Shown here in pieces: positions 35,411 through 45,359 of a DNA stretch of 64,000 nt. Under the pieces are notes generated by a model. The model did not search any database. It was not told where the DNA came from and saw only the letters and a list, made by a program, of their open reading frames with translations. Source of the stretch: Rhodamnia argentea (Eukaryota > Streptophyta > Magnoliopsida > Myrtales > Myrtaceae); NCBI RefSeq assembly GCF_020921035.1, contig NC_063150.1, positions 372,001-436,000 on the forward strand. Direction: 5' to 3'. Positions within the stretch are counted from its first letter, which is position 1; the number at the start of each line of letters is the position of its first letter. The translations under genes were made by a program, and so were the position numbers.

Positions 35411-36279
35411 GCCGAAGCTCATGAAGTAGGGAATGACCTAAGCTCGTGAAAACTTCACTTTTGAGCCAGGCCGAAGCTCATGAAGCAGTTGGACTAGATT
35501 TATCTCTGACATAGCATAGGGCAGAGTAAGGGCCTCATTCTTGTCCAGGACTTACAATGGTCATTGATTAAATTAAAAAAAAATAACTTGGAGTTATTTC
35601 CGTTCCCCGATTTAAAAGAAGAAATGATTAGAACACTATCCTTAATCTTTTTTTATGAGAAAGACCGTATGTTTTGGGTCACAAAAAATAAAAAAACTAA
35701 ATAATTAAAATTACTGTAGCGTTCGCTCCTTCGAGAACAGGTGGCTCACAACATGCTATTATCCTTACAATAATCCAAAGACTGTTATACTAGCAAAGTC
35801 TCATTTGATGAAAGAGTTATAGTTCCAGTCGCAATATGGTGAAAACACGGTAAGCATCCCTCCACATCTCATAGTTTTTTCATATTTATCTTGATTAAGG
35901 AACGGATATATTTGGGTTTTTGAAGAAAGCCAATCCATTCTTAATTTGAAACCATAAACTTTCCCAAATATTCCATTAAGGCCCATGACAATTCGTTTAA
36001 AACGGATGAAGGAATGTAATCCGACAACGTACAAAATTCAGTGAATCTCAAAAACAATAGAAATTCTCTCATCCACGATATTTGAAATTGAGATTTTCGT
36101 TGTAAACTTCAACATGTATTTGCTCCGAGAAGATAAAGGAAAACTTCAAAAAAAGATAAAGAGTACTCTTACGAGAAACGCTTATATGCCTGTAATTAGG
36201 GTTCTTTTCTCACAAACATCCTATCTCTGGTTCAATTTAACTCTTAGTCTCACAAATAACCTAGATATAGCCACTAACA

Positions 36280-37127
36280 ATGAGATTTTTAGGTCTTCGA
36301 TTCGAGTTCGGACGACAATTTCCGGCTGCAACAACCGTGTACTGCGAAATATGCATGGAACAAGTCCCGTCGGCCTTGATCTTCAGGACCACAGCGCGCT
36401 GCAAGCACTCCTCCTGCAGAAGATGCTTGTCCTCGTACATCACCACGGCCATTGGCGGTGGAGTTGCAAACGTGTGGTGCCCCGGTTTGCAATGGCGAGC
36501 TAGGCTCGACCCCCTCCGGGTCAAAGAGCTTCTCTCCAGAAAATCCTTTCTCACGTGGTGTGAGAGTCTGTGCGAGTCGCACGTTCTAGCTCTTGAGAGG
36601 TTCTACTGCCCGAACTTGAATTGCCGAGAGGTCATTGTGAACGAGGGTGGACGGAGGGGCATTGCCGAAAGATTCGAGTGTCCTAATTGTCATCGACTCT
36701 GTTGTTTCCGGTGTGCGAGCGAATGGGTGGAAGGTCATCAATGCAGGGGAAGGCATGATGTGGACATTAGTCTGTTGGAGCGCCTTGTGGACAGGAAGAA
36801 GTGGGTGCAGTGCCCTAATTGCCGCATATTATTCGAGCGCAGTGGAGGTTGCGATCGAATCTATTGCAGGTAATTAAGAGTTGTTGTAGTTTCCTTTTAC
36901 ATATTACCATAAGACCATTTACATGTGGGGAGATGATACCGTTTGTCCATGCTTTTAATCTACAAGCCATGTTTACAAACAATCTAAGGGGCTTTGGTTT
37001 CGATAAGAATTGCAGATGCGAAACGGAGTTTTGCTACAGATGCAGGTGCGAGTGGGAGAGCCGCTATGGTTGTTTATGTGAACTACGAACTGGGTTGTTT
37101 CGGGAAGACTTAGGCTGCGCATGGTAA
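36280..37127 (+). CDS. RBR-type ubiquitin ligase-like, copy 4 (joinable, impaired RING1)
   Basis: Exons 36280-36869 and 37016-37127 (GT-AG intron, phase 2) give 233 residues. RING1 is at about 22-72 (C22, C25, C41, H43, C46, C49, C67), but the last ligand is Trp72 where the family has Cys. The IBR has C110 and C115 (YCPNLNC) and FECPNCHRLCCFRCASEW. RING2 is CPNC (178-181), a putative catalytic Cys191 in GGCDRIYC, then CETEFCYRC across the splice. RBR ligases take ubiquitin from an E2 onto the RING2 cysteine before passing it on. The C-terminus ELRTGLFREDLGCAW ends in foreign MITE-like sequence and lacks the membrane tail of copy 1. This is the best preserved copy, but loss of one zinc ligand and the tail makes function doubtful. 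It is much shorter than ARIADNE proteins and lies nearer the short plant RBR proteins. Confidence 0.65.
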
Positions 37128-37300
37128 CCATTCTGTTCCAAAAAACTGATTATGATTAAAATGATTTTTTCTGATTCTGTTCCTGAATAAGTTTTAGAGA
37201 ATTAGAACGCGTTTGATAACAACCTCAAATTTATGTTCCTGATATAGAAACGCGTTTGATAACAGGCCAATATTTTACCGTAATAGTTGTCGATTTCGAA
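37112..37300. mobile_element. hAT-like MITE fragment between blocks A' and B'
   Basis: It begins GGCTGCGCATGGTAACCATTCTGTTCC, typical of hAT MITE ends, and contains 'gaacgcgtttgataac' twice (37206, 37249). It replaces the normal 3' end of RBR copy 4. The element is probably truncated, since the following sequence is block B'. Confidence 0.5.
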
Positions 37301-37554
37301 GCTATATATGATTGAATATCGACAACATACTATATCAAGTAAATCTCAAACAATAGATAATCTTGAAATTCAGTTCTCAATTCCAAGTCGTATTTCCTCC
37401 CAGAAAATACATAAAATCTCAGAATATAAGAATACTCTTCTAAGAGACATATATATATTGACAATTAGGGTTCTTAGTTGCAAACTTCCTATCCGTATCT
37501 CTGGCTCAATTTAGGTCTTCGTCTCACAAAACAACCTTGATATAGCCACCAACA

Positions 37555-38130
37555 ATGAGATTTTTAGGTTTTAGATTCAGTTTCGGATGTCTATTTCCGG
37601 CTGCGACGACCGTGTGCTGCGCAATATGCACGGAACCCGTCCCATCAGCCTCAAGCTTCAAGGCAACAGCGCTGTGCAAGCACTCCTTCTGCAGAAGCTG
37701 CCTGTCCTCGTACATCACCACGAGCATCGGTGATGGAGTTGTGAACGTGTTGTGCCCCGGTTTGCATTGCCGAGCCAGGCTCGACCCCCATCGGTGCAAG
37801 GAGCTCGTCATGACTGAGTCCTTCCTTGCATGGTGCGACCTTCTGTGCGAGTCGTACGTTCTAGGTCTCGCGAGGTGTTACCGCCCGAACTTGAACTGCG
37901 GCGAGGTCATCGTGAATGAGTGTGGAAGGAAAGGCAATGTCAAGAGATTCGAGTGTCCTCGATGCCATCGAAGCGGTTGTTTCCAGTGTGGTGCGGTGTG
38001 GACCTCCGGTCATCAATGTGGAAGTAGGCAGGATGGGGATCTTAGACTCTTGAAGATGCTGATCAAGATATCATTTGGGCTGATTGACATCCTGATTGAT
38101 ATGGTCGAAGATATTGTTTGGGCCGATTGA
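37555..38130 (+). CDS. RBR-like copy 5: open, truncated RING1-IBR protein
   Basis: An uninterrupted 191-residue frame. RING1 keeps all eight zinc ligands (C22, C25, C41, H43, C46, C49, C67, C72). The IBR has lost its first cysteine (Arg110 in CYRPNLNC) and has Ser or Gly at other family positions, but keeps FECPRCHRSGCFQCGAVW. After DGDLRLL the natural sequence is replaced by about 26 residues (KMLIKISFGLIDILIDMVED...) encoded by an inserted LTR-like sequence. RING2 and its catalytic cysteine are absent, so it could not act as an RBR ligase; at most it could bind an E2 or a partner. It may be a pseudogene that happens to remain open. Confidence 0.5.
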   Translation: MRFLGFRFSFGCLFPAATTVCCAICTEPVPSASSFKATALCKHSFCRSCLSSYITTSIGDGVVNVLCPGLHCRARLDPHRCKELVMTESFLAWCDLLCESYVLGLARCYRPNLNCGEVIVNECGRKGNVKRFECPRCHRSGCFQCGAVWTSGHQCGSRQDGDLRLLKMLIKISFGLIDILIDMVEDIVWAD

Positions 38131-38325
38131 CATTGTATATTTGATATGATTGTTCTTAATTGATTTACTAGAATACTGTATATAAGGGAATTGTGTGTGT
38201 GTGTGTGTGTGTTTTTTTTCCTTTTCTTACTAGGCTCTATGTACTATAAATAGAGTTGTACTCATACGGTTTCACTATGAGAAAGCAATACATTTTCCCT
38301 CCATTTAGCTCATGTCGTGACGTGG
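38051..38325. mobile_element. LTR-like insertion inside RBR copy 5 (pair about 33010-33305)
   Basis: About 275 bases separate DGDLRLL from LLEHLTKT of the RBR linker. The insert contains two TATA-like boxes (ctgtatataaggg 38170s; tactataaatagag 38245s), a TG microsatellite, and a 'tttcactatgagaaagcaatacatttt' tail, an arrangement typical of copia LTRs. The same insert, at the same place, is in copy 3. Exact ends and target duplication are uncertain. Confidence 0.55.
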
Positions 38326-38392
38326 TCTATTGGAACATCTCACGAAGACTATGAAGCGGATACCGTGCCCTAATTGCCACACGAATGTCTAA
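38326..38392 (+). pseudogene. RING2 stub of RBR copy 5
   Basis: After the insertion the RBR frame resumes as LLEHLTKT, then RIPCPNCHTNV and a TAA at 38390. These are the linker and the first CPNC pair of RING2. It shows where the truncated copy 5 once continued. Confidence 0.8.
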
Positions 38393-38714
38393 GTGATAAA
38401 ACGATTTTAGTAAATATAGCATTACAATCATCTATCCTGGAGCTATTATATTGAAATTACCAAGTTGAATGAACCATTGCCAAAAAGATAAGTTCTCGAT
38501 AATGTTCAATTTATTACAGCAACGCATAAAACCTATGAAACCTCTCGAATCCAACAAGAGATAAATAGGATGAATCCCATTAAAACCCACGACAATTCAG
38601 ACTTAGGCTCGTTTTGTTTCGCAAAAAATGCCAAGTCTCACAAACTTCCTGTTTGCTTTATGCGGTTCAACATAGGTCTTACTCGCCCAAACATACCAGT
38701 TATAGTGACCAACA

Positions 38715-39313
38715 ATGAGACTTTTGGGGTTCAGATTCGGTTTCCGACGTCTATTTCGACCGGCGACAACCGTGTACTGTAGAATATGCATGGAACATGT
38801 CCGGTCGACCTCGAGCTTCAAGACCACAGAACGGTGTAGGCACTCCTTCTGCCGCCGCTGCTTGTCCTCGTACATCACCCAGAGCATTGGTGATGGAGTT
38901 GTGAACGTGCGATGCCCCGGTTTGGATTGCCGAGCCAGGCTCTATTCCCTCTGGTGCAAGGATCTCCTCTCGAGCAAATCCCTTCTCAAGTGGTGTGACC
39001 TCTCCTGTGCGAGTCGCGCGTTCTGGGTTTCGCGAGGTGTTGATGCCCGAACTCGAATTGCCGAGAGCTCACCGTGGACGAGTGTGGATGGAGCGGCAAT
39101 GTCGAAAGATTCAAGTGCCCTATTTGTCGCCGAAGCGGTTGTTTCCAGTGTGGGAGCGCATGGGTCAAAGGTCACCGATGCAACGGAACGCACGACGCGG
39201 AGCTTATCCTATTGGAACGTCTTGCGGAGAGGAAGAAGTGGGCGCTATGCCCTAATAATTGCCGTACGTATGTGGAGCGCGACGGAGGTTGCAATCATAT
39301 CAATTGCACGTAA
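38715..39313 (+). pseudogene. RBR-like copy 6, frameshift plus nonsense
   Basis: The ATG at 38715 starts MRLLGFRFGFRRLFRPATTV. RING1 is complete (CRIC, CRHSFCRRC, CPGLDC). A one-base insertion near 39003 ('cctctcctgtgc') shifts the frame, and in the original frame a TGA follows at 39041. The rest reads CPNSNC, FKCPICRRSGCFQCGSAW and ALCPNNC...VERDGGCNHINC, with an extra residue in the first RING2 pair (C-x3-C), up to a GT donor at 39312. No exon 2 follows. Confidence 0.9.
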
Positions 39314-39365
39314 ATCAAGAGCACTTGTAGACAATACAAACTCATAATCATGTTTTAGAAACGAT

Positions 39366-39476
39366 TTGCCGAGAGCTCATTGTCTGCGAGGGTGCGAAAA
39401 GGCGGGGGCAATGTCGAGAGATTCGATTCGACTCAATTCGATTGTCCTAGTTGCCATCGGCGCATCGCTCTAGTAT
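39366..39476 (+). pseudogene. RBR-like scrap 7 (IBR fragment)
   Basis: 'tgccgagagctcattgtctgcgag... ggcaatgtcgagagattcga' matches the CREVIVNECGRKGNVERF part of the IBR. It is followed, after an extra 'ttcgactcaattcga', by 'ttgtcctagttgccatcgg' (CP.CHR). Too short and broken to be a gene, but it extends the cluster 3' of copy 6. Confidence 0.6.
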
Positions 39477-39831
39477 GCATGGATGCGGATACATGTCGAG
39501 AAGTGATTAATCACTCAAGTAGTAGGCGTGTTATGTCGTCCCGATAGCCACGATCCGCTCGAGAAAGTGGCTTCTAGTAAATTTATTTGTGTCTCCATAT
39601 GGCCACAAGTTGGGGTTTCATCAAACAACGAATACCCGACCCGACCCGATCCGTTCTAATTACCAGCAATATGACCAATCACCCAAACATTTTGCTGTCG
39701 CCACTTCAGTTCATCTCATCAGAACAGAAGCAGCATTCTCGAATTCACCAATTTCATCATATTGCAATCCGAACGAGTTGCCCCGTATTGAAATTAACAT
39801 TTGATTTATAAACAGAAAATTGACAAGTCAA
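39477..39831. other. Intergenic, no gene seen
   Basis: Sequence between the last RBR scrap and the minus-strand gene. Two overlapping short open frames lie at 39587-39811 without motifs. It probably includes the 3' UTR of the minus-strand gene. Confidence 0.5.
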
Positions 39832-40356
39832 CTAACCGGACAAGCCCAGATAAATCGACGTCGCCACGCCGAGCGCGTAGACCCCGATCAACGACCCGAC
39901 GACCTCCTTCCCGCTCCTCGTCGCCATCCCCAGCCCCGCGATCCCCGCCACCCCGATCGGCACCCGCGTCAGCACCGCCTTCCCCGCGCTCTCCACGACG
40001 GCGCCTGCGAACAGCTCGACGGCCCACTCCCTGAACTCCGCCTCCCCGAGCAGCTGAGGCCCATCGCCTCCCCCACCGCCGGCGGGCCGGGGCATACGGC
40101 GAGTGGTGGCGCGGAGGGCGCGGTCGACCTGGGACTGGGAAGGGGGAGACGGGACCCACCTGGACACGAGAGCGGAGGCGGAGGAGAGGGAGTGGTGGAG
40201 GCGGGCGGAGGCGGAGGAGAGCTGGTAGGGGAAGACGCCGTCGAAGGCGTGCTGAGTGAGGACGAGGCAGTGGTCGTAGGCCGAGTCGCAGGCCGAGTCG
40301 AACTCGGGCAAGCTGTGGAGGGAGGACCGGACCCGCTTCGACGCCGAGATTCCCAT
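39832..40356 (-). CDS. Uncharacterised plant protein, probable N-myristoylation
   Basis: An intronless frame of 174 residues. The N-terminus MGISASKR fits the myristoylation pattern MGxxxS/T, so attachment to a membrane is likely. The body is polar and alpha-helical (FDSACDSAYDHCLVLTQHAFDG, YQLSSASARLHHSLSSASAL), with a Gly/Pro-rich loop at about 92-100, then EAEFREWAVELFAGAVVESAGKAVL and a C-terminal hydrophobic run (VPIGVAGIAGLGMATRSGKEVVGSLIGVYALGVATSIYLGLSG) that may enter a membrane. The GC-rich coding sequence stands out from its AT-rich flanks, as expected for a single-exon expressed gene. I think it belongs to a conserved plant family but cannot name one. The frames on the opposite strand are shadows. 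Confidence 0.75.
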   Translation of the reverse strand: MGISASKRVRSSLHSLPEFDSACDSAYDHCLVLTQHAFDGVFPYQLSSASARLHHSLSSASALVSRWVPSPPSQSQVDRALRATTRRMPRPAGGGGGDGPQLLGEAEFREWAVELFAGAVVESAGKAVLTRVPIGVAGIAGLGMATRSGKEVVGSLIGVYALGVATSIYLGLSG

Positions 40357-41573
40357 TCTAAGGCTTGGCTCGAAGATTGGACTGCCCGACGGTGAAGATA
40401 TTTCTTCAAATTTCTCTTTTTTTTTTCCTCCTCTTTTTCATCGAAAAGCTTGGGGTACTTTTCCATTACTACCCTCGCAAATGTGCTGTTATTGCTACAA
40501 ACTTGGAGGATTAAGGTACGGTCGATTCCGGTCTAGTGTCTAGAGACGGTTTTAGCCTTCCAATTTGACTCGGCTCGACCGGACCTTGTCTCGACCCTCG
40601 AGTAAGTTTTCTTAAAGCTCGAGCAATCTTAAGTTCGTACTTGAACTCTAAGAACATTTAATTGTTTAATTATGATCGTGCGACTTTAGTTGGATCAAGT
40701 ATTTTCCAACCTTGAGGTCTACTTAGTTGAGTACTTTAAGGTAATCAAACTTGAGAATAACATAGTCGAGTTTGAGTTATGTACAAGAATCGAGCTTGTC
40801 CTAAAATATGCTTCAAAATGTTTGAGCTATGCAAAACCGAGTATTAAACACCTACCTTCTCTTTTCGAGCTTCCATCTAGATGTAGACCTCCAATGCAAA
40901 TAACCATTTTGGTCGGAACCAAAGTACAATTTTGTAAGATCACAATTAACACTTGAAAATTTTAAGATGTTACATGATGGCGTGAATCATTATTTAATTA
41001 TTCTAACACTCTCTTCACATGGAGGCTGAACTTTGGCATAAGACTGAAAACATATAATAAGATAGAAAAACAAAGGGTTTGGCAAAATTTGGACTTAGCA
41101 TCTTTTACTTTTTATCGTATAAAGTTTAGAATAAACCACAATCAACCATTCTGAAAAAAAGAAATTTATGCTGCCAAATGAATACGTGATTCAATATTGA
41201 AAGTTCATCGTTCACAAATAACTGTCTATTGAAGCACCTAACCTTGAAAACATATTCAAACTGACATAAGATTCACGAAAACATTGAGCTCATTTCTGTG
41301 TTCCTTTCGTTTGGTGAACCCATTTTTATTCCTTGTACCAACCCACCATTTGCTAGGACATCGGAAAGTCAACCATATGATGTAATAAATAATGCCTCAA
41401 GGCTTCAAAAGTGCCACATGCTAAGACAACATGATGCATTTGACGTGTAGTTTCTCTATACATTGATTGGTACATCCAGAAATTATCGACCTTGAAAGTG
41501 ACTATTAAAATCAACTTCATCTCGTACAAGTTGCAGTTCAGATCATGAAAATGGTGCACCGCTGACCTTGTAA
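40357..41573. other. Intergenic, no gene seen
   Basis: 5' flank of the myristoylated-protein gene and 3' flank of the lectin kinase relic. 40530-40810 carries repeated 'cttgag/ctcgag' words (a degenerate repeat), the rest is AT-rich. No gene is supportable. Confidence 0.5.
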
Positions 41574-43303
41574 TCATTCCGCATTCGAGGGCAATGCAGA
41601 AGAAGATGAAACGGAAGATTGCTTAGAAGGAGAGGCAGTAAATGGAGATAACTCGATTAGAGAACTGGATGGTTCGCCACTAGTTGTGGCCCCGTAGGAT
41701 GAGATAAGCGACGGAGCTGATATCGAATTCGAATGTGCACGAGATGACAGGAATCTCGGAACTAGCGATTGAGACGGAAGACTAGGCAGTGAAGCGTTGA
41801 ACTTCAGAACATTTACCGTGTCTCTTATGGAAGGCCGACATAGACGGTCTGTTTGCGTGCACCAAAGCCCCACAATCATCAAGCGCTCCATTTGCTTCTC
41901 GTTGAAGTGCTCGCCTAGCTTCAGGTCCGCCGCATGTAGTAGCTTTCCGGTTCCATAGGGCTCCCACACCCACTGCATCATAAGCCGTGTTTCGCTTCCT
42001 TCTTCTCTAGGGTCGGTAAGTCTTCTTCCGCATGCTATTTCTAACAGGACAGCTCCAAAGCTGTAATTGTCGGATTCCTCGGTCGTTCTGGCTGTATAGA
42101 CATATTCAGGAGCCATATAGCCCACGGTTCCAGCTGGTATGGTTGTTTGTGACCCTTTGGCACGGTCAACCAGCCTAGCCAATCTGAAGTCCCCTAGTTT
42201 CGCGGTGAAATCTGCATCGAGCATGATGTTGCTTGGCTTTATATCCCTATGATGACGCATTGCATCCACCCTTCGTGGCGGTATAGCGATGCAGAGGATA
42301 TGTCCTGAGCAATTTTATACCTCCTTTCCCATGTTAGGAAAGCTTTGCTGTCGAAAAAATTGGAGTCTAGGCTACCATTACGCATCAATTCGTACATGAG
42401 GAGGAGCTCTTTTTTCTCGTGACACCAGCCGACGAGCTGGACTAAGTTTCTGTGCCAGAGTTGGCTGATGATCTTCACTTCTTTATCGGCCATGGCTTGC
42501 TCGAGGGACTAAGAGACTAGAGCTCAATACCCACGCATTAATAGCATGCGCCTTGATTCCGTATCCCGTTGTAGCCGAGAAACTGAAAGTCGCACATTCT
42601 GGCAAATAGTTCTTCAAGTTAATTGGTTGGTAAAGACTGGTATAATTGCCGTAGTCACCTGCAACTGTAACACTTGAATTCTGTGTGCTAGAACCATTAG
42701 TGACCTCGGCATGAAGTTGTCGACCATATTGTATGTGGTACTCCAACCAGTCGGCACAAACATTTTTCGCAGAAGGTATGCTATTTACATTGATGCCCAC
42801 ATGAACGCAGGGTGGATCCCATGAATTCCAATAGCAAGTATCGAATTCTACAGCAACGAATGGGAGTACTAGAGTTGAATGGACTTGGCTCAATTACAAT
42901 CGCAAAATAAACTCCGGAGGAATTTCCGGGTATCTGAGATCCTCTAGGAGTAAGATAGAAAATCATTCCATCAGCATAGTCTGGGAAGGCTGCAGATTTG
43001 ACAGTGAAATTAAACCGAGCGCTGAAGTCCGCCACATTTCCTGTGGTATTATCCCAAAGGTGCATCGATTGATTATATGCAGCCCAACCACTGATGTTAT
43101 TGAAGCTCCCCGATAGGTCGTCAAGAGTAAGCCGTATAACGTTACCGGCTCCTGTTACATCTGCTTCTCCCTGACTGGATATGTCGCTCGAGTTGAAAGG
43201 TGGGAAAGTGTGAGAAATTTTTTCTAAAGGTTGCTGAACCTGCAAAATGGACATTAGGAGAGAAGATAGAGACTGCCAATAGTAGAATACGTCGAAATTC
43301 CAT
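41574..43303 (-). pseudogene. L-type lectin receptor-like kinase, broken and internally deleted
   Basis: The parent would be a plasma-membrane lectin kinase. Here the signal peptide (MEFRRILLLAVSIFS, from 43303) is out of frame with the legume-lectin domain (43260-42490: FNFTVKSAAFPDYADGMIFY, GVYFAIVIEPSPF, VAVEFDTCYW, VGINVNS). A one-base insertion at about 42858 breaks the lectin domain. Its end (INAWVLSSSL) runs directly into the kinase alphaC region (EVKIISQLWHRNLVQLVGWCHE), so the transmembrane segment, glycine loop and catalytic lysine are deleted. A one-base deletion near 42247 precedes HRDIKPSN, and DFG has become DFR. VGYMAPEYV, the C-lobe and a Ser-rich tail then run to 41574. Not functional. 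Confidence 0.92.
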
Positions 43304-44825
43304 TGTCGGGAGGCAACAAACAAGATCAAGCATTGAGATCTTATGTGGGTCTCTTGATCTCAGGTGACCATGTGCTCGGCTTCCTCCTCATGTACAGTCC
43401 TGGACAGAAGCCTGGAAAATGAGCGTACATGAGTTCTCTCGTCCAGGACTGATTCATTCCATGGGATCGAAAACAGTTAAAAGTGGAAACTTTGCAATGA
43501 ACAAAGTCTATTCCTAAGTTGAGGAATGAAGGTCAACGATCACAAATTGGATACGAGAGAAACGAAATGGAAACAAGGACATCAAGGATGTAATACTATA
43601 TTGTAATTGGAAGCATGTATCAGACAATGAACATGCTGATATGCAATGTAATGAAAACCAACGGTCTCAGCAATTTGATTGGGAGTCTGGGCAGGCCCTT
43701 GAACGTCTCCTCCACTATTAGACTTAGATTGATTATGATAATGTAAAACAGAGAGCTTTACATGACCCATCAACATGGAGAACGAGACGCGCAACGAATG
43801 ACTTAGTCATACTTGAGAGGTCAGACTCCTGCAAATGTTGGACCAGCTCTCGACTTTGATGCAATTAACTTTCTGATGAAAGTATGTTGTTGCCATGAGC
43901 ATACACTCTAGAAGCCGGAAGGCCAGGCGCGTAGAATTAGGTAGAAGTGACAATTTATACTATGATGACATTCGCAGAGCCGGCTATTAGTATGGCACTG
44001 CTGCAGTATACCAACTATGTATCAATGGCATTGGCAAAGATTATCAAACCAGGTACAGCATATCAAGCGCAGAAAAGAAGGAGATTTACGGAGAAAAAAG
44101 AGCGGAAACAAAGTATTGGTAGGGATGCAAAGTCAAAATTCAATAGGGTACACTCAAGATCAAGGTCTGCTTGAATTTCCAGGGTGTTTGGATAAGGCTT
44201 TAATTGTCTCGCGCTTGAACTTCCTAAGAGCAGATGAATTCCAACGGAACAAGGTCCATGCTATAATTCTGAAGCTCCCGCTTTAAGCCTTCTTAGAAAA
44301 CTAAATGAGCCTTGATGTTAAGCTGGTGCTAGACATCAGCTCAATAATTCGTGGAGCATGAAATTCATTTTCTTTATTACAATAGGTAAAAGTCCTTGCA
44401 CATTGTAGTTGGAATCTTTCGCAGCTTGACTAGGGTCAACAGTTTTAGAATGGATTAATTTTCACCCTGAAATCGATGATCAAAAACCGAACTAGACATG
44501 GTGTATGTGGAACCGAGAAGGTGGGATTCCAACCTGTCCAACCTGGAACCAGACAGGTCAGTGCTGGTCCATCTAGGACAAGAATGGTACTATTCCTAGG
44601 AGATATTTTTGAAAAATCTTTTATTTTCTTCCTAAAAAATTTCTAAATATATTGAAAGTTGCTTTAATGTACAACTAATTGAATAATATCTGGGAAGTTA
44701 CTAGTAAAAGAAGATATTACTCCCATAAATAATCCTTACTTTTTGCTATTACTGAATTAGAAAATAAAAAATATACGTTGGGCCAGTTCCACTGGTTGGT
44801 TACACTTTTTCCACATGATTAGGGA
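43304..44825. other. Intergenic, no gene seen
   Basis: 5' flank of the lectin kinase relic. The open frames at 43582-43794 and 43947-44286 have no recognisable motif. Confidence 0.5.
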
Positions 44826-45359
44826 GGGAAAAGTGTTCAAAAAGTCCTAAACCTATTGTATTGGTGCCAATTCAATCCTAAATATATTTTTTTTGTCAAT
44901 TTATTCCTAAACTTTTCGTATTTGTGTCAATTGAGTCTTAAATCTTTTGCATTGATGACAATGTAATCCTAAGGCTTTTTGCATATGTACCAATTAAGTC
45001 AATCCGGTCAATTTGACGGTTATTGTTAACGTGGCATAGTTGGGCTACCATGAACATTTTTAATATTATTTCAATTCATAAAAATTATTTAAAATAATTA
45101 AAAATATTAAATGATATTTAAAAAATATCTATGTCGACACCATCAATTTGCCATCAATTTCACATAGGACAACTAATGTCCACGTCGGCGATTTCAAATC
45201 AAATTGACCAAATCGACTTAATTGGTACAAAAATAAAAAATTTAAGGACTGAATTGACATCAATCCAAAAGGTTTATGACTCAATTGATATCAATAAAAG
45301 ATTTGTGACTGAACTTGCACCAATGCAATAAGTATAAGACTTTTTGAACACTTTTGCTA
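44826..45359. mobile_element. TIR element, 'AAAAAGTCCTAAACC' family, copy 2 (no GC core)
   Basis: The left end GGGAAAAGTGTTCAAAAAGTC and, reversed, the right end AGCAAAAGTGTTCAAAAAGTC are inverted repeats that continue inward for over 50 bases (cctattgtattggtgcc against cttattgcattggtgc). About 534 bases, AT-rich throughout, lacking the GC-rich core of copies 1 and 3. Confidence 0.75.

Larger units (their letters stand above)
33335..37112. repeat. Large duplicated block A' (pair with 25512-29335)
   Basis: Near-identical copy of block A, in the same orientation. It starts inside the RBR copy 3 linker ('cacgaagac|aacgatttcgtggg') and ends in RBR copy 4 exon 2. The MITE inside it has lost about 100 bases at its right end (junction near 35410: 'ttaccaggccgaagctcatg'). 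Confidence 0.92.
37300..38350. repeat. Duplicated block B' (pair with 32265-33334)
   Basis: Near-identical, collinear copy of block B, including RBR copy 5 and the LTR-like insertion. Unlike block B it continues past 'catctcacgaagac' into the original RBR sequence (tatgaagcggataccgtgccctaattgcc). Confidence 0.9.

Noticed and set aside
39820-40466. Long plus-strand and alternative minus-strand frames over the myristoylated-protein gene
   Set aside because: High GC content removes stops in all frames. The other frames give low-complexity Arg/Pro/Gly or Ser/Pro sequence.
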